NCBI RefSeq assembly: GCF_025751555.1
Contig: NZ_JAOWLB010000005.1
Span: 62,001-126,000 of the forward strand
DNA length: 64,000 bases
Direction of reading: 5' to 3'
DNA from: Ruegeria aquimaris
GTDB lineage: Bacteria; Pseudomonadota; Alphaproteobacteria; Rhodobacterales; Rhodobacteraceae
The notes beneath the pieces were generated by a model. The model saw nothing but the letters and a program-made list of their open reading frames with translations, did no database searches and was not told the origin of the DNA. A program made the position numbers and the translations under genes. This document shows positions 44,105-53,819 of this stretch, piece after piece. Every line of letters starts with the position of its first letter. The first letter of the stretch is position 1.

Positions 44105-44695
44105 ATGACCATCCCAGATTTTGATATCGGCGGAACCCTCCCCGCATTTATTGGATCAGATCCAACTAAACCAGCGCTCAGATCGCCGTATAGGTCAACG
44201 ATACAGAACTTTGTGGAGCGCTTTGTCACTTCTCCACAGAGAGCACGTTTGGTTCTTGGCCTGAACCGTTACCGAGAACATTTGTTCCGAGGCGGCTTTG
44301 TGGTCGGCTCACAGTGGATAGACGGCAGCTTTGTTGAAGATATCGAAAAAGTAAGAGGGCGCCCACCCAACGACATTGACCTTGTCACACTTTTCCGGAG
44401 ACCGATAAGGTACGCCAATGATGGGCTTAGGTGGAACACCGACTATGAAAACGAGCTTCACTTCAAGTTTTTTGACCCAAGGAGCAACAAGGCGAACTAC
44501 AGTTGTGACAGCTACAGTCTTGATCTAGATGCAGACGCTAGCTACCTTGTGCACTGGTCATCATACTGGTTAGGGCTTTTCTCGGAGCAAAGAGGAAGTG
44601 CTCGCCGAAAAGGCATCGTGGAGATTCCGTTGCCCTTAGATGTGATGGAATTCCAAAACATTGAAGCGATGGTGAGGGGGAGATTTGATGTCTGA
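44105..44695 (+). CDS. Nucleotidyltransferase-like protein (DUF6932-type)
   Basis: This 196-residue protein begins MTIPDFDIGGTLPAFIGSDP, the PDF-x-LP opening I associate with the DUF6932 family. The middle has WIDGSFVEDIE then PNDIDLVTLF, a GS-like and D-x-D arrangement as in polymerase-beta/MNT nucleotidyltransferases. Base composition is clearly more AT-rich than the flanks, a sign of transfer. It overlaps the next gene by eight bases. MNT-type proteins act as antitoxins (e.g. with HEPN) or modify RNA, but no catalytic role is proven here. Confidence 0.65.
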   Translation: MTIPDFDIGGTLPAFIGSDPTKPALRSPYRSTIQNFVERFVTSPQRARLVLGLNRYREHLFRGGFVVGSQWIDGSFVEDIEKVRGRPPNDIDLVTLFRRPIRYANDGLRWNTDYENELHFKFFDPRSNKANYSCDSYSLDLDADASYLVHWSSYWLGLFSEQRGSARRKGIVEIPLPLDVMEFQNIEAMVRGRFDV

Positions 44696-45632
44696 CATTT
44701 CGAATCTGGAACACCTTCGTTCTGAACAAGTTAAGGTTCAGGCGCTTCTTTTCGAGGCAAAAGAGCTTGGAGATGTTGTTGCTAGATTAAATTTCCAATC
44801 TCGTCTAGATGCTATTAGGGAAGAACTAGAGCTAATTGAGAGAACCGATGCCAATGTTGCAGAGGTGGCGCTATTGTTTGACGGCAAACCTGTGCGCGGT
44901 CAAAAATCTATTGACGCCAGGTTCGCCATTAAAGCCCTATCTTTTTTCCAAGACATTGTAGCCAAACTTTATGCAGCGAACTCAAAAAATGGCCTAAAGG
45001 GAACGCGAGGACAAGTAGCCAAGAGCACGCAATCCGCATTGCGCATCACAGATTTAGCATTCGGCTCTTTTGGGTTTGTATTGCAAGAGGATGATACCGA
45101 GCAATCCAGCGTAATCCCAACTTCCGCGCGGGAAGCCTTGAACACTGCCATCGAGGCGATCAACGAATTGACGCAGAGAGATGATGATCGGTTTCTTTTG
45201 GAGATAGATGAGATAAACCCTCGCCTTTTTTCAAGTTTAACCGATTTTTTCACTCATCTGCACAACAACGAAGCGTCACTCAAAACAAACCTGCCGAGCC
45301 GCTCGGACTACCACTCCTCTGCCGACATTGAACGTGCCTTCAATCGGTTAACCAACACGAAATATGAATTTTTTACTGAGGAGTGGGTCGGTAAACTAAT
45401 CGGGCTTTCTCCAAGCAATCGCACCTTCGATTTTCACAAGGAAGGTGAATCTCGGATTGTATCCGGAAAGTTTGACAGGCAAATTAGTCAAGATTACCTG
45501 GAAAGAATCGAAAGTGACGGCTTGTTGCTTGGCGCTCGCTTTAGAGCGGATATCGAGATCGCAGAAATTAGAAAGCCCAACGGCTCGGTTAGTATCACTT
45601 ACACCGCTCTTGGCTTTGAAGAGATTAACTAA
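44688..45632 (+). CDS. Unknown protein, partner of the nucleotidyltransferase-like gene
   Basis: This encodes 314 residues behind a strong GGGGGAG site. The N-terminus (residues 1-60) is a charged helix or coiled coil (LRSEQVKVQALLFEAKELGD). A globular middle includes FGSFGFVLQEDDTEQSS, and a C-terminal beta-rich part (about 220-314) contains GKLIGLSPSNRTFDF and VSGKFDRQISQDYLE. I do not recognise a family. Strong coupling to the preceding gene and the shared AT-rich composition suggest a two-gene module acquired together, possibly defence or toxin-antitoxin. Confidence 0.6.
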   Translation: MSDISNLEHLRSEQVKVQALLFEAKELGDVVARLNFQSRLDAIREELELIERTDANVAEVALLFDGKPVRGQKSIDARFAIKALSFFQDIVAKLYAANSKNGLKGTRGQVAKSTQSALRITDLAFGSFGFVLQEDDTEQSSVIPTSAREALNTAIEAINELTQRDDDRFLLEIDEINPRLFSSLTDFFTHLHNNEASLKTNLPSRSDYHSSADIERAFNRLTNTKYEFFTEEWVGKLIGLSPSNRTFDFHKEGESRIVSGKFDRQISQDYLERIESDGLLLGARFRADIEIAEIRKPNGSVSITYTALGFEEIN

Positions 45633-45682
45633 ATAAAATAGAAAAAATCTGAAAAGTCATTTTCATTATTGTGAAAACCAAA

Positions 45683-45795
45683 ATGGACAGCCTCAGCTGT
45701 CCACAGTCATTCAGTTCTCGACGGTGTGGGCACGCGTTTGGCCTTGCCAAACGCTTTCGCCCACCGTCTTTCATCATCGCGCGAGATGGACAGCC

Positions 45796-45806
<11 letters not shown>
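45683..45806. repeat. Palindromic element at the lepA 3' end
   Basis: TGGACAGCCTCAGCTGTCCA, a perfect 8-base-stem hairpin, occurs twice (45684-45703 and 45787-45806), 103 bases apart. Including the base before it, the copies are identical over 21 bases. Between them lies a compound hairpin (45720-45768): GCGTTTGGC/GCCAAACGC around CTT, enclosed by GACGGTG..GGGC/GCCCACCGTC. The right copy contains the lepA stop codon in its loop. It may be a bidirectional terminator, a MITE-like insertion, or an attachment-type duplication next to the AT-rich islet. Confidence 0.7.
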
Positions 45807-47595
<1,789 letters not shown>

Positions 47596-47701
47596 GGATT
47601 GGGCATATGATGAGGATTTGAGACTTGGTCAATAGGCTCGTGAACGCTTGCGCACAAGGGCGCACCCCGGCAAGCTGACGCGGGATAGGGTCAGGGGTTG
47701 A

Positions 47702-48856
47702 ATGGTTGACTTAAACAACGAAGAAGAGCTGGAGGAATTCCTGAGCGCCCTGCCCCATCGAGCACGTGTCAGCTTTGCCGCGAGGGCAACGCTTCGGGCA
47801 GCGCCTGCGGCATTTCAATTAGCTTCTCAACAGCATTTCGACTCTTTCCGTCAGAAGTACCTGTTGACCTGCATTCGTGCCAATCTCGTTGCGGCAACTG
47901 CTGCAACGCTGACCGTCTCCGAGATAAATTCGGAATTTGATAGGTCTACTGAATTCTCCTTCGCAATAGCCGATTCAGACGATCCCAACGAAAGAGGATC
48001 CCATAACTACATTGTAGCCGCCCGCAGTGCGATTTTTGCCGCCCTCTCCGCCGCCGTCTCCACCCTGTCAGCGCGACACGCTCGCGCCGCCGCCGTCTCT
48101 TCTCGCGGTGCCGCCCGCTCCGATCTCTCTGCCGATGTCGCCGATTCTGCGGCTCTCTCTTTCGCACCGAACGAAACCCATCAACTTTTCGCAACATCGC
48201 TCTGGCCATCAGGCGCGCCTGATGTATTGGCCAACGCGATCCGAAACTTCGAAAACAGCTCCCCCGGAACGCCTTGGGCCTTCTGGGCCAAATGGTATCG
48301 CGGCATGCTGGACGGCAAACCCCTCGACTGGGAGTTGCAGCGCCGGGTTGCCCTGATCGACGATGCCATCTGGGAGGCTGGAGCGGAGGCCGTAGCGCAA
48401 GAGATCGAACGGATCGAGCAGCTCTTTGACCTTGAACGCGAAATCGCTGCCCTGAAGAACATGTTGCCGCTCCGTTCGGCGCTGTCCTCGACAAGTCTGA
48501 TCGGCGACAATGGCGGACCACCTCTGGACGATGGGGTTCAGCGGGCCGTGCGTGACGATTTCGTGCTGGTCTGGGATCAGATCGAGGACCTGGAAGCGGA
48601 GATTGCCAAACCCGAGCCATCACCCGGCAGGCTCAAAGCCATCGCCAAGACACTGTGGGATATCTCGGTGCGGATTGCGACCTATTGCGGGGGCAAGATC
48701 GACCTCGCCTTGACCGAGGCCTCGAAGGAGGCTGGAAAGGTCGTTGTCAAATGGGGCGCGCCCATTGTAATCGCCTCGCTGGCCTCGCAGAACGAGGGCA
48801 TCCAACAGGTTTTCAAAGCTATCGGGGCTTTTGTCAAAACCCTGCCACCCGGGTGA
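47702..48856 (+). CDS. Alanine-rich protein of unknown function with IGDNGGPPLDD motif
   Basis: This encodes 384 residues. Residues 85-160 are an Ala/Ser/Arg-rich helical stretch (AARSAIFAALSAAVSTLSAR). A tryptophan-rich block follows (TPWAFWAKWYRGMLDGKPLD, then DDAIWEAGAEAV), then the motif SLIGDNGGPPLDDG near 300 and a hydrophobic C-terminus (KWGAPIVIASLASQ, IGAFVKTLPPG). I recall similar Ala-rich/WY/NGGPPLDD proteins scattered in alphaproteobacteria, all uncharacterised. It is a single gene divergent from lepA and followed by a REP-like repeat. The terminal helix could insert into membranes. Confidence 0.65.
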   Translation: MVDLNNEEELEEFLSALPHRARVSFAARATLRAAPAAFQLASQQHFDSFRQKYLLTCIRANLVAATAATLTVSEINSEFDRSTEFSFAIADSDDPNERGSHNYIVAARSAIFAALSAAVSTLSARHARAAAVSSRGAARSDLSADVADSAALSFAPNETHQLFATSLWPSGAPDVLANAIRNFENSSPGTPWAFWAKWYRGMLDGKPLDWELQRRVALIDDAIWEAGAEAVAQEIERIEQLFDLEREIAALKNMLPLRSALSSTSLIGDNGGPPLDDGVQRAVRDDFVLVWDQIEDLEAEIAKPEPSPGRLKAIAKTLWDISVRIATYCGGKIDLALTEASKEAGKVVVKWGAPIVIASLASQNEGIQQVFKAIGAFVKTLPPG

Positions 48857-48927
48857 TGACACTTTCCCGTCGCCCAATCCGTGCGCGTTCTTCAATCCGA
48901 GTTTCGGGCATCTGCTGACCAACCCCC

Positions 48928-48996
48928 GTAGGGTGGGCAGTTTGCCCACCATTGCCTGACATGTCGGGTGCGGTGGGCAGGACTGCCCACCCTACA
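48928..48996. repeat. REP-like inverted repeat (GTAGGGTGGGCA family)
   Basis: GTAGGGTGGGCA...TGCCCACC and GGTGGGCA...TGCCCACCCTAC are two small hairpins in opposite orientation around a 21-base centre. The whole forms a BIME-like unit. The GTAGGGTGGGC core is familiar as a dispersed palindrome in many bacteria, where it is mobilised by RAYT-type transposases. No transposase is in the window. Confidence 0.75.
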
Positions 48997-49141
48997 CGTG
49001 GCGCGGGGCTTGCCCGATCACTTTTCCACCAGCCATACATTCCGATTGTCGCACCCGATTGATCCGGGCGCGCTCTTTTGCCATAGTATGCGCCGACAGA
49101 CGGGGCGGCAGACCCCGCGGACAGAGCAAGAGGCCAGGAAC

Positions 49142-49459
49142 GTGAGACGGATTTTGACGGGGGCGGTCTGTGCCGCGCTGATGGGGTTGACGGTGCCGGC
49201 GCAGGGGTTCGCAGCGACCGGTGTGATCAATGATGCCTGCCGCCAGAGCGGCCGGTCCGAGGCGACGCCGCAGCGCTGCGGCTGCATTCAGCAGGCCGCC
49301 AACAAGGCGCTGACCCGGTCGGACCGGCGCAAGGTCGCCAAATGGTTCAAGGACCCGCATCAGGCACAGGAAGTGCGAATGTCGGACAAGAGCAGCGACG
49401 AGGCGCTGTGGCAGCGCTACAAGGCCTTCGGCGAGCTGGCGCAGGCGATCTGCCAGTAA
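49142..49459 (+). CDS. Small secreted protein of unknown function
   Basis: This is a 105-residue protein from a GTG start. A Sec signal peptide (about 1-24, ending GFAAT) is followed by a mature part with cysteines in INDACRQSGRSEATPQRCGC and a terminal QAICQ; these probably form disulfides. In Rhodobacterales such proteins are often labelled arginine transporter, without evidence visible here. It is followed by a clear terminator. Confidence 0.7.
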   Translation: MRRILTGAVCAALMGLTVPAQGFAATGVINDACRQSGRSEATPQRCGCIQQAANKALTRSDRRKVAKWFKDPHQAQEVRMSDKSSDEALWQRYKAFGELAQAICQ

Positions 49460-49475
49460 TGGGGTTTTGCAGCGC

Positions 49476-49500
49476 AAGGCGGGCTTGGGGCCCGCCTTTT
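49476..49500 (+). terminator. Rho-independent terminator
   Basis: GGCGGGC and GCCCGCC pair around a five-base loop and are followed by TTTT, 17 bases after the stop of the small secreted protein. The A-rich left flank lets it act for the convergent dehydrogenase gene as well. Confidence 0.8.
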
Positions 49501-49507
49501 CGTTTGC

Positions 49508-50809
49508 TCAGCCGTTGCCGACCTGCCTGAGCGCGGGGCGCAGTTTGTCGAGCCGGATATCGGCGGTGCGGGCGTGCCCCTCCATCCCTTCGGCGCGCGA
49601 GATGGCGGCGGTGGCGCGGGCCAGATCGGGCAGCGCCCGCGGCTCGACCTGCTGCCAGGTCACGGTCTTCAGGAACTTGTGCACACTGAGTCCGCCGGTA
49701 TAGCGGGCCGCGCCCGAAGTGGGCAGCACATGGTTGGGGCCGCTGGCCTTGTCGCCAAAAGCCACGGTGGTGAGTTCCCCCAGGAACAGCGAGCCATAGG
49801 CCGAGAGGCGTCCGCGCCACCAGTCCAGATCGGCGGCCTGCACATGCAGGTGCTCGGGCGCGTAGCGGTCGGCGGTGGCGGCCATCTCCTCGCGGTCTGC
49901 GCACAGGATCACCTCGCCCAGCGCGTCCCAGGCGGCCTGGGCGCTGGAGCGGTTGGGTTCGGGCAGATCGGCGATGCAGGCGGGGATATGGGCCAGAACC
50001 GCCTCGGCCAGTGCCCGGTCGTCGGTGACCAGCCAGACCGGCGAGTTGTAGCCATGCTCTGCCTGCCCGACCAGGTCCCAGGCGACGGTGAGCGGGTCGG
50101 CGCTGGCGTCGGCGATCACCAGGCTGTCGGTGGGACCGGCGAACATGTCGATGCCCACCGGGCCAAACAGTTGACGCTTGGCCTCGGCCACGAACTGGTT
50201 GCCCGGCCCCACCAGGATATCGGCGGGCGGCGCGCCGAAGAGGCCGAAGGCCAGCGCCGCCACCCCCTGCACGCCGCCCAGCGCCAGGATGCGGTCGGCG
50301 CCCGCCAGCGACATGGCATAAAGGATCGCGGGGTGCACCCCGCGCCCCGCCTGCGGCGGCGAGACGGCGGTGATCTGCGGCACGCCTGCGGCGCGGGCGG
50401 TGGTGATCGTCATCAGCGCCGAGGCGATATGGGCATAGCGCCCGCCCGGTACATAGGCCCCGGCGGCGGACAGCGGGATCTGTTTCTGCCCGGCGATCAG
50501 GCCCGGGCGCAGCTCGGTCTGGAAATCCAGCGCCGAGGCGCGCTGGGCCTCGGCAAAGCGGCGGATGTTGTCATGGGCATAGCGGATCTGGGTCTTGAGA
50601 TCTTCGGGCACCTGTTCGCAGGCGCGCGCCACCTGCTCCGGGCTGACCACGATCTCACCGGTCCAGCCGTCGAGCCTCGCGGCATAGTCGCGGGCGGCGG
50701 CCTCGCCTTCGAGCTTGAGCCGCGCCAGCATCAGTTGCACGGTGTCCGAGGCATCGCCCTGCGTCGCGGCGGGCAGTCCGGGGGCGGATTTCAGAATGGC
50801 GATGCTCAT
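49508..50809 (-). CDS. Histidinol dehydrogenase-like / HpsN-type alcohol dehydrogenase
   Basis: This is a 433-residue HisD-family enzyme. Conserved metal-site and NAD regions are visible: VPGGRYAHIASALMT, ILALGGVQGVAALAFG, VGPGNQFVAEAKR and GQAEHGYNSPV. The C-terminal block ASGPNHVLPTSGAARYTGGL with KFLKTVTWQQVEP is closer to sulfopropanediol 3-dehydrogenase (HpsN) types than to biosynthetic HisD as I remember them. It stands alone, divergent from a LysR regulator, which points to a catabolic role. The substrate is not certain. Confidence 0.75.
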   Translation of the reverse strand: MSIAILKSAPGLPAATQGDASDTVQLMLARLKLEGEAAARDYAARLDGWTGEIVVSPEQVARACEQVPEDLKTQIRYAHDNIRRFAEAQRASALDFQTELRPGLIAGQKQIPLSAAGAYVPGGRYAHIASALMTITTARAAGVPQITAVSPPQAGRGVHPAILYAMSLAGADRILALGGVQGVAALAFGLFGAPPADILVGPGNQFVAEAKRQLFGPVGIDMFAGPTDSLVIADASADPLTVAWDLVGQAEHGYNSPVWLVTDDRALAEAVLAHIPACIADLPEPNRSSAQAAWDALGEVILCADREEMAATADRYAPEHLHVQAADLDWWRGRLSAYGSLFLGELTTVAFGDKASGPNHVLPTSGAARYTGGLSVHKFLKTVTWQQVEPRALPDLARATAAISRAEGMEGHARTADIRLDKLRPALRQVGNG

Positions 50810-50886
50810 GTGCGATCCCTATGATATTTGCTTGACGCAAGGTCAAACCTGATTAAGAAAAAGCAAAACTGTCGGGAGCGACCGGA

Positions 50887-51855
50887 ATGCTCATGAAAGG
50901 CGTGACCCTGCGGGGGTTGGAAGTGTTCGAGGCGCTGGCGCGCACCGGATCGGTGGCCCAGGCCAGCGAGCTGACCGGGTTGAGCCAGCCGGCGGTCAGC
51001 CAGCAGTTGAAGAACCTGGAACAGGCGCTGGGCAGCGATCTGGTCGACCATGGCCGCCGGCCCATGCTGCTGACACCGGCCGGGCGCGCGTTTCTGCCGC
51101 GGGCCGAGACGGTGCTGAGCGAACTCAGGCTGGCGCAGAGCGAGCTCACGGTAATGGACCTGACCCATCTGAGCACGCTCAGCATGGGGTTGATCGACGA
51201 TTTCGACAATGACCTGACGCCACGGCTGGCCGTCCTGTTGGCCGACAGCCTGACCAAGTGCCGGTTCAAGCTGATCACCGCCCCCAGCCACGAGATCACC
51301 GAGGCGATGAAGGCGCGACGGCTGCATATCGCGGTGGCCGCGACCTCGGGCGAGATGCATGAGGGCGTGGTCGAATACCCGCTGGTGCGCGATCCGTTCA
51401 TGGTCGTGGCGCCGCGCGGCGCTGTCACCGAGGGCGCCGACATGATGGCGGCGCTGCGCACCATGCCGCTGTTGCGCTATGCCCGCGAGCAGCTGATCAG
51501 CCGCCAGATCGAGACGCAGCTGGCGCGGCACAAGCTGGAATTCGAGGAGCGGTTCGAGATCGGCTCGCATCTGGCGCTGATCGCGATGGTGGCGCGACGG
51601 GTGGGCTGGGCGGTGACAACCCCGCTGGGATACATGCGCGCGGCCCGGTTCCATGACGAGATCGACGCCTTTCCCCTGCCCTTCGCCGCCTTTGCCCGCA
51701 CCATCTCGCTGTTTGCAGGGTCCGACTGGGCCGACCGGGTGCCGCGCGACGTGGCGCAGACCATGCGCCGTCTGGTGCAAAGCCAGATGATCGACCCGGC
51801 GGTGGCCCGGCTGCCCTGGCTGGGCGGCCAGATGCGGGTCATCGACGAACAATAA
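50887..51855 (+). CDS. LysR-family transcriptional regulator
   Basis: This encodes 322 residues. The N-terminal winged helix-turn-helix (about 7-65) reads LRGLEVFEALARTGSVAQAS and LSQPAVSQQLKNLEQALGSD. The periplasmic-binding-like effector domain follows from about 92. GGAGCGACCGGA precedes the ATG. It is divergent from the HisD/HpsN-like gene with about 77 bases between starts, the classic LysR-target layout. Confidence 0.88.
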   Translation: MLMKGVTLRGLEVFEALARTGSVAQASELTGLSQPAVSQQLKNLEQALGSDLVDHGRRPMLLTPAGRAFLPRAETVLSELRLAQSELTVMDLTHLSTLSMGLIDDFDNDLTPRLAVLLADSLTKCRFKLITAPSHEITEAMKARRLHIAVAATSGEMHEGVVEYPLVRDPFMVVAPRGAVTEGADMMAALRTMPLLRYAREQLISRQIETQLARHKLEFEERFEIGSHLALIAMVARRVGWAVTTPLGYMRAARFHDEIDAFPLPFAAFARTISLFAGSDWADRVPRDVAQTMRRLVQSQMIDPAVARLPWLGGQMRVIDEQ

Positions 51856-52077
51856 GCGGGTCTGTGCCGGGGCGGCGGCGCGGACTGAAACGCGGGTCGG
51901 GGTCATCGGCAAAGCCTGCGGGTACGATCAATGCCGGACATTGAGCGCAGGCGGACCGCGCCCCGCAAGGGGCGCGCGCGAGATTGCACAACAGGAACGC
52001 GCCGTTTTCGAAAAGCTGAAACTGGCCGGGGTTCAGGGCATCAAAAGCGTGATTTCGGGATCAGCGCATGGCTGTGC

Positions 52078-52083
52078 TATACT
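52078..52083 (+). promoter_or_regulatory. Extended -10 element
   Basis: TGCTATACT provides an extended -10 (TGN-TATACT) about 37 bases before the start codon of the interrupted gene that follows; no good -35 pairs with it. Confidence 0.3.
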
Positions 52084-52119
52084 GGCGACATTCTACCCGC
52101 AGTTATTTTGGAGATTGCC

Positions 52120-52738
52120 ATGACTTCCGATCTGGAAACCAATGAATTCCTGACCCTGACGGGTACCGCGATGGCGCCCGAAACCGCCCCCGGCGGCCAG
52201 CCGCAGGCGATTTTTCACGAATATGGGCGGCTGGCGGTCGCCGAGGCCGGGTCCGGTGAACCCGGCGGGCTCGAATCGCCCCTCGCCGCGCCCGAGATTG
52301 AGGGCGCCGAGAGCCTTACCGAGGCATTGGGCCGACAGGCTTTCGACTTTCGCAACTCACCCGACTAGCGCGCCGCGAAACTGGATCGCGCCTATCAGGG
52401 GGAATCCTGGGAAGGCACGGGCGCCGGAGGGCCGGGGCCGATCCATCCGCCCGGCGACGAGGTGGTTCTGGACGCCGGACCGGAACAGGCGGGCGGCCCC
52501 GAGGCCGGGGCAGAACCGCCGCTGTCGGCGCAGCTCAAAGGCCGGGTGGCGGTTGGACTGGTGATCGTCGAAGGGCCGCAACCGCATCTGAAATTCAGCG
52601 CCAAGGATCAGACGCGTGTGGTGTCCGAGGTGCAGAACGGCCTGTCCCATCTGGCCAGCGAGGCACCGAACCGGGACGTGACCTTTGTGCACGAGATCTC
52701 GGTCCTGGCGGATGTTTGCCTTCAAGGTCAAGAACTAG
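52120..52738 (+). pseudogene. Interrupted gene remnant with in-frame TAG (possible metalloprotease-like N-terminus)
   Basis: A good ribosome site (GGAG) and ATG open a frame that stops at TAG (52366-52368) after 82 residues. The same frame continues without interruption to about 52738 with conserved-looking sequence: LKGRVAVGLVIVEGPQPHLK, then TRVVSEVQNGLSHLASEAP and DVTFVHEIS. I recall this block from N-termini of large secreted zinc-protease-like proteins. After VLADV the sequence degrades and no catalytic domain follows. It is best read as a nonsense-mutated and 3'-truncated gene. A short real protein of 82 residues cannot be excluded. Confidence 0.6.
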
Positions 52739-52836
52739 GGCGATTTTCACAAAAACATGCTTATCGCCGAGCCGGGTCATGCGCTGGATTGCCGTACTTG
52801 GAAACCGCCCAGCACAGGATTGGGCGTTTTGCCAAT

Positions 52837-53682
52837 CTATGGCAACGGCGCGGGGTCGTTGCTGAGCGTGCGCAGGTATGCGATCACGTCGGCGCGGGTG
52901 CCCTCGTCCTCCAATCCGAGCATGATTTTCGAAGTTCCGGGCGCGAATTGATAGGGGCTGGCAATGTAGGAATTCAGGGCATCGTAAGACCAGTCGATAC
53001 CCAGCCCATCAAGCACTTGGGAATACTGATAGCCATCGAGCGATCCTGACGGACGGTCCACCACATTCCAGAGAGATGGCCCGGTCGCGGGATCAAAGAC
53101 CCCATCGGGCGTCGTCTGGTGACAGATTTGGCATCCGCGAACCACTTCACGTCCCTTTTCAGGATTGGCCCGCTGCAACAGGCTGGCGATCGATGGCTGA
53201 ACAACGCTTTCGGGGGCGCCGACCTCGATGAGTCTGGCCGCCACGGCATCGTGACCGCCGAGCCGCGCCAGATGCAGAGGTGTTCCGATGAAGGAGTTGT
53301 ATCGACCCGGATCCACGCCAGCACTAAGCAGAGTATTGACGACATCGAGATGGCCCCAACGGGCGGCCACGTGCAGCGGCGTACCGTAGTAATACTGGTT
53401 TTCACCCCATCGAAACAGAATTGTGGGGTCGGCACCCGCGTCGAGCAGAACCTCGACGACAGCGTTCTTTCCAAACTTGGCGGCGATGAAGAGTGGAGAC
53501 ACGCCTTCTTCGGTCGTGTTGCTGGTACTGGGAAGATCGACGGGAACGTCTTGCGAGATCAGATTCCGAACCGCGTCTGCATCGCCCTTGCGAGCCATCA
53601 GATGTATCATTTCGGCGCGCGCTGAAACGGAGAATGCAACGGTCAATGCGACGAAACAGACGGATATGTCACGAAGATACAT
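52837..53682 (-). CDS. Periplasmic ankyrin-repeat - cytochrome c fusion
   Basis: This encodes 281 residues. The signal peptide (about 1-23) ends near SARAE. Four ankyrin-type repeats follow (about 24-165): GVSPLFIAAKFGKNAVVEVL, GTPLHVAARWGHLDVVNTLL, GTPLHLARLGGHDAVAARLI. Residues about 175-281 are a class I cytochrome c with CQICHQTTPDG, TGPSLWNVVDRP and an axial Met in SKIMLGLEDEGTRADVIAYL. The start behind GGGAAGGGGACAAG is chosen. The cytochrome part resembles the SoxD/SoxE C-terminal domains. The electron partner is unknown. Confidence 0.85.
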   Translation of the reverse strand: MYLRDISVCFVALTVAFSVSARAEMIHLMARKGDADAVRNLISQDVPVDLPSTSNTTEEGVSPLFIAAKFGKNAVVEVLLDAGADPTILFRWGENQYYYGTPLHVAARWGHLDVVNTLLSAGVDPGRYNSFIGTPLHLARLGGHDAVAARLIEVGAPESVVQPSIASLLQRANPEKGREVVRGCQICHQTTPDGVFDPATGPSLWNVVDRPSGSLDGYQYSQVLDGLGIDWSYDALNSYIASPYQFAPGTSKIMLGLEDEGTRADVIAYLRTLSNDPAPLP

Positions 53683-53819
53683 CTTGTCCCCTTCCCAAAA
53701 GGACTTCGGCAACCGCGCATTCTGTCAATTCACGTCCGGTCGCCGCGTACCAGTCTTCCCCGATAATAGCATGAAAACGCTGCGATCCGGGAACGCAAAA
53801 GGGGTTCGGACGAAATCCC

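Noticed and set aside
48901-48996. Repeat units read as a CRISPR array
   Set aside because: Only two inverted copies with a single 21-base centre; there are no regularly spaced direct repeats and no cas genes.
51941-52123. 60-codon open frame before the interrupted gene
   Set aside because: It has no ribosome site or recognisable features and overlaps the likely promoter of the following gene.
52366-52368. TAG read as pyrrolysine or a programmed readthrough
   Set aside because: No Pyl genes or readthrough signals were seen, and the frame decays at its 3' end, so a nonsense mutation is simpler.
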